A stretch of DNA of 64,000 bases from Jiulongibacter sp966250325 (lineage in GTDB: Bacteria > Bacteroidota > Bacteroidia > Cytophagales > Spirosomataceae), in NCBI GenBank assembly GCA_966250325.1, contig CBINGY010000011.1:1-64000 (forward strand), given 5' to 3'. Shown here in pieces: positions 1 to 7,854 of the stretch. The number at the start of each line of letters is the position of its first letter. Position 1 is the first letter of the stretch. The position numbers were made by a program, and so were the translations under genes. Under the pieces are notes generated by a model, which was given only the letters and a program-made list of their open reading frames with translations, had not been told where the DNA came from and made no database searches.

Positions 1-2
1 GA

Positions 3-1751
3 GGCACCACAGGATACAGTTACAGCTGGAGCAACAGTGCTACTACACAAGATATAACCGGATTGGCAGCGGGCACCTATACAGTAACCGTCACTGATGC
101 CAACATTTGTACAGCAACAGCCTCTGCGATTGTTACGCAACCTACCCAGCTCAGTGCCCTCATATCTGAGAGTAAAAATCTGACATGTTATGAATCACAG
201 GATGGTACCGCCAAGGTTACGGTTTCCGGAGGAGTTTCACCATATCTTTATTCCTGGAGTCCAACTGGCGGCACATCGAGTGAGGCTTTGAATTTAAGTG
301 CTGGTTCCTACACAGTTACAGTAACTGATCTAAACAGTTGTACAGCCACTGCCTCCATACTTATTACCCAGCCTGTTCAGTCTTTTGTTTCGATTCAGGG
401 AAAAACAGATCCTGAAACCTGTGGAGGCCTAAGTGGAAGTATTGATTTCAGTACAGAAAATATTGCAAATGGCAGTTATATTTTAGAGTATAATGTTGAC
501 GGTCAATCATATACCAAGACTGTCAATATTAGTACCAATGCGTTTACTCTAACTGGCCTGCCAAAAGGAACGTACAGTAATTTTAATTTGAGGATTTCTC
601 CCTGTATGGTAATTGTAACCGGTTCTGTTATAATAAGTGATCCTTCCTTTCAAACTTCAGCGGAAAATACGGGCCCTTACAACAAAGGAGATGACATACA
701 ATTAATGGCTGCCAGTGGTGTGGAATTTACATGGACCGGACCCAATGGATTTTATAGTGAGCTCCAGTCTCCTAAAATTGACTCTGCGAAGGAGGAAAAT
801 GCAGGTTTATATGAAGTTATTGTGAAATCAGCTAGTGGCTGTGCAGATACAGTTTCTACTACGGTTGTTGTTAATTGTTTACCTTCGGGTGTTTCCTACT
901 ATCTTATTTATGGAGGAGAAAATCCGGAGCTCGTCGCTCCCGTTTCACAGGGATTGAATGTTCAGATTGATAGAAACCGCCCAATGACAGTAATGGCTCT
1001 TCCGAATTGTACGGAGAATAGTATTGAAAGTATGAAGTTGCAGCTTAGCGGCACCACGGTTATTAAATATACCGAGGATAACAATAGCCCTTATTATTTA
1101 CATGAAACGGCCGGACAGCCAACAGGGGCGTTGTTAGATTTTAACCTGTACTCCTTTATTGCCCGATCCTATGATCAGAATGATGTTCGGGGAAATGTAA
1201 TTTTTGGACCGGATGTGTTTCAATTTAACATACTGAATGGTACAAATACCATAAGTGCTCTTTCTTCATCACAGACTCAACTTTGTAATGGACAGGAGTT
1301 TACAGTAAGCACTTCAAGTACGGGTGATTTTGTAGAAGGAAACTTGTTCAGAGTGTATCTTTCTGATAAAGATGGATCTTTCTTACAGCCAAGACTTATC
1401 GGTTTGGGGAATAATCCAGATGCTCTGCTATGTAAGCTTCCGGTGGACTTGATAAGCAGTAAAAAGTATAAGTTAAAGGTGACGTCTTCAGATCCTGTTG
1501 TTTCATCCGAGGTTTCCGTTTTACCACTGTCAGTTATTGGACTTGATTTACATTTAAGCTCGCCTATTGATGATTTCTCAGGAAGCACCGGGACGGAAAA
1601 TGCTGTTCGTAGCATAACTGCAGAGAATGATATTCTTGATAATTCCAGAATCCAGTTTGAGGCGGGAAAAAGTATTTCATTAAAACCCGGGTTTTCTGTA
1701 ACCCAAGGATCGGTTTTTACCGCAAAAATTGAGTCTCAGTGCCCGAATTAA
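3..1751 (+). CDS. SprB-repeat surface protein, C-terminal part (5' end outside window)
   Basis: The reading frame is open from the first bases of the window, so the N-terminus and any signal peptide lie upstream. What is visible starts with two SprB-type repeats (about window bases 3-155 and 156-385), each with the pattern Y-x-W-S ... L-x-A-G-x-Y-T-V-T-V-T-D, as in gliding adhesin SprB and related Bacteroidota adhesins. A PKD/Ig-like stretch follows (about 660-870, YNKGDD to TTVVV). The last ~70 residues (IDDFSG to ESQCPN) closely resemble the end of the 1547-residue protein at 19034 and match what I remember as the '3-coathanger stack' C-terminal domain of Bacteroidota surface proteins. The likely role is a large exported adhesin. 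A bidirectional terminator follows directly. The ligand is unknown. Confidence 0.8.
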   Translation, partial: GTTGYSYSWSNSATTQDITGLAAGTYTVTVTDANICTATASAIVTQPTQLSALISESKNLTCYESQDGTAKVTVSGGVSPYLYSWSPTGGTSSEALNLSAGSYTVTVTDLNSCTATASILITQPVQSFVSIQGKTDPETCGGLSGSIDFSTENIANGSYILEYNVDGQSYTKTVNISTNAFTLTGLPKGTYSNFNLRISPCMVIVTGSVIISDPSFQTSAENTGPYNKGDDIQLMAASGVEFTWTGPNGFYSELQSPKIDSAKEENAGLYEVIVKSASGCADTVSTTVVVNCLPSGVSYYLIYGGENPELVAPVSQGLNVQIDRNRPMTVMALPNCTENSIESMKLQLSGTTVIKYTEDNNSPYYLHETAGQPTGALLDFNLYSFIARSYDQNDVRGNVIFGPDVFQFNILNGTNTISALSSSQTQLCNGQEFTVSTSSTGDFVEGNLFRVYLSDKDGSFLQPRLIGLGNNPDALLCKLPVDLISSKKYKLKVTSSDPVVSSEVSVLPLSVIGLDLHLSSPIDDFSGSTGTENAVRSITAENDILDNSRIQFEAGKSISLKPGFSVTQGSVFTAKIESQCPN

Positions 1752-1767
1752 GGAGAGTTTACCTGGC

Positions 1768-1805
1768 AAAAAAAAGCCGGAATCTTTAGGTTCCGGCTTT
1801 TTTTA
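1768..1805. terminator. Bidirectional intrinsic terminator
   Basis: The inverted repeat AAGCCGGAA ... TTCCGGCTT has an 8-base loop and is flanked by an A-run on the left and a T-run on the right. It lies between the convergent SprB-repeat gene and the end of the minus-strand export operon and can terminate both. Confidence 0.85.
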
Positions 1806-2330
1806 TAGATCATAAATAAATTTTTGGATAGAGCGTATTCGATACTCTTCGCCATACATGGCCGTTACCACCAGATCCATGGCGTGTTCACGGGTTTCTT
1901 CATCCAGATTTTTGAGCTCATCAGATTTAACCAGAACCGTATTTCCGGTAAGTTCAACCTGCCAGTTGAATGGATTTATGATTATGGGATCCAAATTAGC
2001 GTCATAAATCTTGAAGCTTTCAGGTGAAGAGACAACTTTACGGGCATAATTGAATTCCCAATCGGCTAATTCAGGTGCAATGCTTACTATTCGTTTTGTG
2101 AGTTTCAAAAGTTCAAAATCCCGGTTTGGCGAGATAGTCAGAGAAAATTTTCGCGTTTCTCCTGAAGAAATTTCCCAGCTAAGCCTGCCAAGTGATAGAA
2201 TCTTTTCGTCAAAGAAATTGGTTAATTCTTTCCTGTTTTCTTCTGAGCCTTCCTCTAAAACTCTTCGAATAAGGGCGTTATTTTTTTCAAGCCAAAGCCA
2301 GAATTTCCTGATATCGGTGTCCAGTTTCAT
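1803..2330 (-). CDS. Uncharacterised 175-residue protein, last gene of the export operon
   Basis: I do not recognise this protein. It is soluble, has no signal peptide or membrane segment, begins with an aromatic, charged helix (FWLWLEKNN), and is mixed alpha/beta. It starts 23 bases after the stop of the CutA-like gene and is the final member of the minus-strand ABC-HlyD-TolC unit, ending in the terminator at 1768-1805. Its position suggests co-transcription with the exporter but gives no function. The ATG at 2330 is the only reasonable start, because the short gap to the upstream gene leaves no room for an extension. Confidence 0.7.
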   Translation of the reverse strand: MKLDTDIRKFWLWLEKNNALIRRVLEEGSEENRKELTNFFDEKILSLGRLSWEISSGETRKFSLTISPNRDFELLKLTKRIVSIAPELADWEFNYARKVVSSPESFKIYDANLDPIIINPFNWQVELTGNTVLVKSDELKNLDEETREHAMDLVVTAMYGEEYRIRSIQKFIYDL

Positions 2331-2353
2331 CCGGCAAATTTAGAGAGTAATTG

Positions 2354-2665
2354 TCAGACCGTTTCTTTTCTCAAGCCGTCTTTCAAACTCCAGTCAAAAT
2401 AGGTTAATGGCAAAGAATAGATTTCAATGCTGTCACCCGGAAATTTCCGATGTACTTCATCCTGAATCTGCGAGAAGAATGCAGCAAACGTGATACAGGA
2501 AAGTTTATGAACCGTCTCTTCGGTTTCCTGTCCTGCTTCGCTCAGCATATGGCGGGTGCGGCCCCAGTCTATTTCCACACTCTTCGCATAATTATTAGAC
2601 AACAGGAAATCTTTAATTTCCGTGATTTTGTTCTTTGATCGATCGATTATTTGGAGGTGTATCAT
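2354..2665 (-). CDS. Small protein, possibly CutA-like
   Basis: This 103-residue cytoplasmic protein starts 8 bases after the TolC gene. The C-terminal half (LSCIT near residue 55, then a helix, then IEIYSLPLTYFDWS) has the spacing of CutA1 proteins, where a beta strand and helix are followed by P-E-I-x-x-L-P-I and a terminal Y/W segment. The usual CutA N-terminal A-A-C motif is not present. A divergent CutA/PII-like fold is therefore only a suggestion; if correct, a metal-binding or trimeric signalling role would be the family expectation. Location in the export operon is clear. Confidence 0.45.
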   Translation of the reverse strand: MIHLQIIDRSKNKITEIKDFLLSNNYAKSVEIDWGRTRHMLSEAGQETEETVHKLSCITFAAFFSQIQDEVHRKFPGDSIEIYSLPLTYFDWSLKDGLRKETV

Positions 2666-2673
2666 AGCTTTGG

Positions 2674-4074
2674 TCAGGAGTTAAGCAGGCCGGCGGCCCA
2701 TTGTTGTTTAAACCAGGTTTGTAAGTACTTGATCTGTAGTTGTAATTGTTTCATGTAGCTGTCTATCAGCTTATTTTGTCGGCTGTTTATAAGGAATAGA
2801 GAACTTTCTCCTTGTGAAAAGCGAAGCTCTTCAATTTCGAGCATTTGCTGATAATTCTCAATTAAGGACGCTGCCAGATTGGTCTGGTTACGGAGGTTTT
2901 GAAGCTCTGTTTGGTACTGAATGATTTTCGTTTCCAGTTCCCAGTTTTTCTGTTTCTGCTTCCACTGGGTTTCTTCCATCTTCAGATTGGTTTTCTGAAG
3001 CTCTCCCCGGCTTTCGCGTAAAAACAGCGGAACGTTAAATGATAAACCAAATTTGTAATTGTTTGTTAGATATGGATTTATGTTGTTTTCGAAAGTAAAA
3101 TAATCCTTGCTCAACAAATTGGCTTTGATCTTAAGTTCGGGAAGCAGGTTTTGTCTTTTCAGCCTTTGCTCGACCTGAAGTACAGTAAACTGATAGGCGA
3201 GCGTACGGATAGCCGGGTGTTGTGAGAGGTTATCTGTCAAATCATTGACCTGCTGAATTTGCGGCAAAGTAAGGAGAAGTCCTATTTCGGGAATTGTAGT
3301 TTCAGCAAGCAGATAAGGCTCCATATTCTCACCCCAGAGGTATTGAGAGAGGTTAACACCCGCTTTTTGAAATTCCTGAACAGCCGCTGATTGCTGAAGT
3401 TGAAGAGCTAGTACCTGACCTGCCGCCTCAGTAGTATCTGCCGCGGCTTTCTCACCGTTATTGAATAAGATGCGGGTTAATTCAAGCCGTTGAAGGGCTA
3501 TTTCAAGATTCTGATCAATAATCTGTAATTCCCGGTAGGCGGCGGCCCAATACCAGTAGTCGGTAATGGCATTGAGATAGAGGTCGTTGAGTATGGCTCT
3601 ACGCTCTTCTTCTGATTGATTTACCATAATTTCGGCCTGTCTGAGGGCCGCTCTTTTCTTGTCAATCAGAAGTCCTTGCAGCACCGGGATTTCAACACCT
3701 GCATAGGAAAGAACCCCATTAGTGAGTTCAGGATTCAGGTATTTTCCCATATTATTTTCAACTCCAGCCTTTAGGGTAATTCCCAGTGGTGTAAAAAGTT
3801 TAATCTCCGGGTTGTTGTGATCATAATACCTGTCACCTGAGAGCCTTTTAGCATCTTTCTGAATGTCGATAACCGGATCAAAAATCCCACGTGAGGCAAG
3901 CACAGCGGCTACGGACTGGCCGACCTGCAGGCTGGTTTGCCGGGCGACAGGGTGATATTCTTCAACCTGTTTCAGAAAGTTATACGGGCTAAGCACAGCT
4001 GTATTATTCTGAGCCAGCAGATGACCTGAAACAAGCAGAAGTAAAAACAGGCTATTTCTTATCCTTCTTTTCAT
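2674..4074 (-). CDS. TolC-family outer membrane efflux protein
   Basis: This is the outer-membrane channel of a tripartite type I export system. The chosen start (ATG at 4074, 466 residues) begins with a clear signal peptide (MKRRIRNSLFLLLLVSGH, cleavage after LLAQ) and has AAGGAA just upstream. A longer frame reaching 4182 would run deep into the HlyD gene and lacks a leader. Two long alpha-helical halves rich in Q, L, E and N with small beta segments match the duplicated OEP/TolC fold, and the length is typical. Its start overlaps the 3' end of the HlyD gene by 23 bases, indicating translational coupling. The substrate cannot be told from sequence. Confidence 0.85.
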   Translation of the reverse strand: MKRRIRNSLFLLLLVSGHLLAQNNTAVLSPYNFLKQVEEYHPVARQTSLQVGQSVAAVLASRGIFDPVIDIQKDAKRLSGDRYYDHNNPEIKLFTPLGITLKAGVENNMGKYLNPELTNGVLSYAGVEIPVLQGLLIDKKRAALRQAEIMVNQSEEERRAILNDLYLNAITDYWYWAAAYRELQIIDQNLEIALQRLELTRILFNNGEKAAADTTEAAGQVLALQLQQSAAVQEFQKAGVNLSQYLWGENMEPYLLAETTIPEIGLLLTLPQIQQVNDLTDNLSQHPAIRTLAYQFTVLQVEQRLKRQNLLPELKIKANLLSKDYFTFENNINPYLTNNYKFGLSFNVPLFLRESRGELQKTNLKMEETQWKQKQKNWELETKIIQYQTELQNLRNQTNLAASLIENYQQMLEIEELRFSQGESSLFLINSRQNKLIDSYMKQLQLQIKYLQTWFKQQWAAGLLNS

Positions 4075-5410
4075 TTCCTTGTGCGTTGAATTGATAGTAC
4101 TCTGGTGGGAATCCGTTGATATTACGCCAGAGCTCATAATAGATGGGCACATCTTTGAGCAAAGCAATGCCATTCGCTCCACCGCCTATCTGGATTTCAT
4201 TGGGCCACCCTTTTTCGGCAGGGTCTGGTGTTACCAGTACTTTAAATTCGCCATTCACATCGGTAGAGGTTTCAATGGCTGCGATTTGCCCTCCAAAGGT
4301 TCCATAGCTTGTTCCCGGCCAGCCGCTGAATACAATCGCAGGAAATCCATCAAAGATGAAACGAACTTTCTGCCCGATACTAATAAGTGGAATGTCCATC
4401 GGTTTCACGAACATTTCAACCGCTTTTTCCCCGATTGCTGGTACAATTTCGACTACCATGTCACCTTCTTTCATGATCTCACCTATACCCGCCTTTCTTG
4501 CTTTGGTAATCTGTCCGTTTTGGGGTGCCAGAAGGTAAAGGAATCCTCTTCGTTGGATGTAATTGGCCAACTGGTTTCTTAGTTTGGCGATCTCTGCGTC
4601 GGTAGACGTGGCCGCTGAGATACTCGCAAATCTCTCACCTTCCGTCTTTGCGATTTTTTCGGCATACTCCTGAATGGTAGAATTACGCTCAATTTTCAAA
4701 TTGAGAAGTTCCTGGCGACTTTGGTCAAGCTTGTTTTGAGAGCTGTTCACTTTTGCTTTTCCATTCTGAAAATTCACTCTTCTTTTTTCAAATTCAATTA
4801 GCGAAAGTGCTCCCTGATCTAACATAACCTTAGCCGCCTCAATCTGACGGGAATAAGCATCCAGAGCATTGATATCTGCCACCAGATCGGCCGAGTCACT
4901 GGAGATTTTCAGTAGCTGCTGACTTATTTTGTTATCAATAGAAGCGAGTTTTAATTTTTGAGATTCCCGCAAAGCCGTCACCTGGTTAATAGCGGCTTCC
5001 GCTTTTGAGAGATAGGCTTCCGTAGATAGCTCTTTGGCCTCAATCTGTCTTCCCACGTTGTCAGTCAGTGTTGGGTCAAGATACTCCGTTTTTACTTCTG
5101 AAAGTTTGAGTATAGTATCTCCTTTCTGCACGAAATCCCCTTCCTTCACATACCATTGTTCAATACGACCGGGAATAATTGTGTTTAATTCCTGTGGCCT
5201 ATCCTGAGGTTTCAGAGCGGTCACTTTTCCTTTGGCTCGTATATTCTGCGTCCAGGGCAAAAAGAGCGTGAGGAGCATAACCATTGTTATACCCAGCAGC
5301 CACCTGCCCGCATTACTCACTTTGGTGATGAGATATACCTCATTCAGTGATGGGTATTTATCACGAAGAGAGGGGGTTTCGTCAATGTTGGTGTGCAATA
5401 AATCATTCAT
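4052..5410 (-). CDS. HlyD-family periplasmic adaptor subunit
   Basis: This membrane-fusion protein links the ABC protein (upstream) to TolC (downstream). The start at 5410 (ATG, 452 residues) follows the ABC gene stop by 4 bases; an alternative GTG at 5452 would overlap that gene. After a short cytoplasmic N-terminus there is one membrane segment (about residues 38-58, ending LFLPWTQNIRAKG). A split biotinyl-lipoyl-type domain follows (GRIEQWYVKEGDFVQKGD and GQITKARKAGIGEIMKEGD), interrupted by a long coiled-coil hairpin, then a beta-barrel with the FVKPMDIPLISIGQKV segment. This order is standard for HlyD/EmrA-type adaptors of type I secretion systems. Confidence 0.85.
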   Translation of the reverse strand: MNDLLHTNIDETPSLRDKYPSLNEVYLITKVSNAGRWLLGITMVMLLTLFLPWTQNIRAKGKVTALKPQDRPQELNTIIPGRIEQWYVKEGDFVQKGDTILKLSEVKTEYLDPTLTDNVGRQIEAKELSTEAYLSKAEAAINQVTALRESQKLKLASIDNKISQQLLKISSDSADLVADINALDAYSRQIEAAKVMLDQGALSLIEFEKRRVNFQNGKAKVNSSQNKLDQSRQELLNLKIERNSTIQEYAEKIAKTEGERFASISAATSTDAEIAKLRNQLANYIQRRGFLYLLAPQNGQITKARKAGIGEIMKEGDMVVEIVPAIGEKAVEMFVKPMDIPLISIGQKVRFIFDGFPAIVFSGWPGTSYGTFGGQIAAIETSTDVNGEFKVLVTPDPAEKGWPNEIQIGGGANGIALLKDVPIYYELWRNINGFPPEYYQFNAQGNEKKDKK

Positions 5411-5414
5411 GATT

Positions 5415-7061
5415 TTATAGAAGTTCAATGGTTTTATCACAGTAAGTGGCACATCTGTTATCTGATGACGCTATGATTACGGTGGTGCCCGTACTTCTCA
5501 AATAGTTTACTATTTTATCTACCTGTTGATTTGTGAGGTTTATAAAAGGATCTTCAAGTAACGTGAGTTTATTTTGAAGTAAAATGGCTCGTGTAAGTAG
5601 TATGCGGTGTCGTGTTTTTCCGGATAACCGCCTTCCAAACGGACCCAGACCTGTAAGTATTCCTTTTTCGGCATCTTTGATAAACTCATCTAGCCCTGTC
5701 ATTTCGCAAACTTCCATAACTTCGTTGATGCCTAATTCACGGTTACCCAGGGTTATGTTTTCAAGCAAAGTGCCCTCGAAAATATCCTGCTTACCCAATA
5801 GGATACCCATTTGTCGTCTTAAAGAAAGGGTATTGTAATTCTGAATCGGGAGCCCGTTTATTAAAATACTTCCCCTAGTTTTCTTGTAGGCTCCGGTAAG
5901 TAATCGGAGAACAGACGTTTTGCCTGAACCGGAAGGCCCTCTTAAAAAGACCCATTCTCCGGAAGTAGCTTCCATGTTGAAATTCTCTAGTACCTTTGCA
6001 TCTCCATTGTATCCAAAATCAACCCCCTGCATGGATATAGTTAAACCGGCATTTTGTTCTTTCAGCTCAATACTTCCAGAGGTTTCGATTTCCGCTTTTG
6101 CCACTTTGTCGAGTTTTTCTACGGAAGTAAGTGTTTCATAAACCTGATCCATATTTACAATAAGCTTTTCTATGGAGCCCATGATCAATACGATCACGAT
6201 ATCTGCAGCAATAAACTGACCGATATTAATTTGCTGATCAAGGAGAAGCGTAACCCCTAGTACGAGCATAGCCGCGATAATCAAAATTTTGAAGATGATT
6301 AAAGCCCAATACTGTACTTTGAGCACTCTGAAATGGCTGGTTCTTGCTTTCAGATACCGGCCAAGCAAATTGTCCATTTTGTTTACGTGGAGGGTAGTGT
6401 AGCGGGCATATTTGAAAGTTTTGATTCCCCGGGCCATTTCTTCCAGCCAGCTGGCGGCTTTGTATTTGAAATCACTTGTTTCAAGAGATGTTTCAAATCC
6501 CCGATAAGAAGTGAATTTCAGAATAATCATAATGACTGAAAATAAAAAAATACCGAAGGCAATGAAAAGCGGGTGGTAAAAAGATAGCAGTATTACGCCG
6601 AAAATGATCTGAATAATGGCGGCTGGAATATCAAGAAGAAGCTTATGGATGCTTTTCTGAAGGCTGGGTGCATCAAAGAATCTGTTCACTAATTCAGGCA
6701 GGTAATAGCTGTCAAGCTTCTGTAAGTCAAGTTGAGGAAGCCGTTCGGTGTAATCAATGGCATATCTGACAAACAGCTTTTGTTCGATCTTTTCTATCAT
6801 TTCCAGTTGCCTTACCTGAAGCAGGCCTGTAAAAAAAGTGCCGAGTAAAACCAGCAAGATTAAGACAATAATGGAAGTTGAGAGGGTGCCCGCCTGTACA
6901 AATCCAATGATGGTTTGAATCCCAAGAGGTAATGACAGGGATACTAACCCCGCAAATATTGAGTAGATGTAAATAGCTGTGATGTCTTTTTTGTCAAGCC
7001 ATAACAAGCTGGCTATTCGTGAAACTGCCCTTCTGATACCAGGTTGTTGCATATTTTCCAT
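5415..7061 (-). CDS. ABC transporter, fused permease and atypical ATP-binding domain
   Basis: This 548-residue protein has an N-terminal six-helix exporter domain (about residues 20-310) and a C-terminal nucleotide-binding domain. No C39 peptidase domain is present. Walker A is intact (GPSGSGKT, Lys381). Other catalytic motifs depart from consensus. The Q-loop position is Gly (GILLGKQD), the signature is LSGKT rather than LSGGQ, and the Walker B end reads LLED where LLDE is normal. The H-loop histidine is replaced by Ser (IIASSDN). The protein therefore binds ATP plausibly but may hydrolyse slowly or unconventionally. It heads the five-gene operon with HlyD and TolC and faces a TetR gene across a 121-base divergent region. 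The cargo is unknown. Confidence 0.8.
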   Translation of the reverse strand: MENMQQPGIRRAVSRIASLLWLDKKDITAIYIYSIFAGLVSLSLPLGIQTIIGFVQAGTLSTSIIVLILLVLLGTFFTGLLQVRQLEMIEKIEQKLFVRYAIDYTERLPQLDLQKLDSYYLPELVNRFFDAPSLQKSIHKLLLDIPAAIIQIIFGVILLSFYHPLFIAFGIFLFSVIMIILKFTSYRGFETSLETSDFKYKAASWLEEMARGIKTFKYARYTTLHVNKMDNLLGRYLKARTSHFRVLKVQYWALIIFKILIIAAMLVLGVTLLLDQQINIGQFIAADIVIVLIMGSIEKLIVNMDQVYETLTSVEKLDKVAKAEIETSGSIELKEQNAGLTISMQGVDFGYNGDAKVLENFNMEATSGEWVFLRGPSGSGKTSVLRLLTGAYKKTRGSILINGLPIQNYNTLSLRRQMGILLGKQDIFEGTLLENITLGNRELGINEVMEVCEMTGLDEFIKDAEKGILTGLGPFGRRLSGKTRHRILLTRAILLQNKLTLLEDPFINLTNQQVDKIVNYLRSTGTTVIIASSDNRCATYCDKTIELL

Positions 7062-7077
7062 AGTGGTAACTATTGTG

Positions 7078-7085
7078 CAAAGATA
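7078..7085 (-). promoter_or_regulatory. Candidate -7 element for the export operon
   Basis: Read on the minus strand this is TATCTTTG, matching the Bacteroidota -7 consensus TAnnTTTG, 17 bases upstream of the ABC gene ATG. I see no good -33 TTTG at the usual 19-base spacing, so this is a half-match. Confidence 0.4.
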
Positions 7086-7156
7086 TTAAACTTTCAACGA
7101 TAATAGTAAAACTATAAATTAGAATTGTATTAGAACTTTTTTTAAATTAAAACTTC

Positions 7157-7164
7157 TATATTTG
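7157..7164 (+). promoter_or_regulatory. Candidate -7 element for the TetR gene
   Basis: TATATTTG matches TAnnTTTG and lies 18 bases before the ATG at 7183. It supports that start codon. No convincing -33 element is seen. The whole 7062-7182 interval is AT-rich and is the likely operator region for the TetR protein. Confidence 0.4.
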
Positions 7165-7182
7165 CCATAAATACTTCTGTAT

Positions 7183-7854
7183 ATGCAAATAGGTTTTCAG
7201 GTGAAATTGAACCCCGGGTTATACCTTAAAAACCCGGAAGGATCTGAAATGGGTCGGGAAATTATAAAAAATTCTATCAGGCTCATTCACGAGATTGGTT
7301 ATGAGCAATTTACGTTCAAAAAGTTGGCCAGAATTATACCCACTACGGAGGCTACGGTTTACCGGTATTTTGAAAACAAGCACAAATTGCTGATCTATCT
7401 GATAGACATGTACTGGTCTTTTATAGAATTTCAGGTATTGTTTCACATCAATAACATCACAGACCCGGCGGAAAAGATCAGAAAGATCATTGATTTACTG
7501 GTTTGGGAAGACAATGCGGGGCAGCATTTTGTGGATATTGACCAGAAAGCACTATACTATATTGCCATTGCAGAAAGCAGCAAAACCTACCTCTCAAAGG
7601 ATGTAGACGAGCACAACAGGGAATTATTTTTCAAACCATACAAAGATCTTTGTACGCTCATCGCCTCTATTTTTGAGGAGTATAATTCTTCCTTTCAGCA
7701 TTCGCGTACCCTTGCAAGTAGCGTGGTAGAGCTCAGTCATCTGCAGTATTTTTTCATGAATCATCTCCCAAAATTGTGTGATTTTTCGGAGCGTAAAGAT
7801 CCAAAGGAACTTGAGGCCTTTATTGAGAATCTGGTTTTTAAGACGCTTTCTTAG
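7183..7854 (+). CDS. TetR/AcrR-family transcriptional regulator
   Basis: This 223-residue protein has an N-terminal TetR-type helix-turn-helix (about residues 25-70: GYEQFTFKKLARII, then TTEATVYRYFENKHKLL), with the family's typical Y-R-Y-F-x-N-K signature. The C-terminal two thirds form a helical ligand-binding and dimerisation domain. It is transcribed divergently from the ABC-HlyD-TolC operon and is the obvious candidate repressor of it; the inducer is unknown. An internal ATG at 7249 would remove a ~22-residue N-terminal extension, so the exact start is uncertain. Its stop codon overlaps the stop of mutS2 by 4 bases (convergent). Confidence 0.85.
   Translation: MQIGFQVKLNPGLYLKNPEGSEMGREIIKNSIRLIHEIGYEQFTFKKLARIIPTTEATVYRYFENKHKLLIYLIDMYWSFIEFQVLFHINNITDPAEKIRKIIDLLVWEDNAGQHFVDIDQKALYYIAIAESSKTYLSKDVDEHNRELFFKPYKDLCTLIASIFEEYNSSFQHSRTLASSVVELSHLQYFFMNHLPKLCDFSERKDPKELEAFIENLVFKTLS

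Noticed and set aside
4075..4182. Longer TolC start
   Set aside because: It lacks a signal peptide and lies wholly inside the HlyD coding region; the ATG at 4074 has both a leader and a ribosome-binding site.
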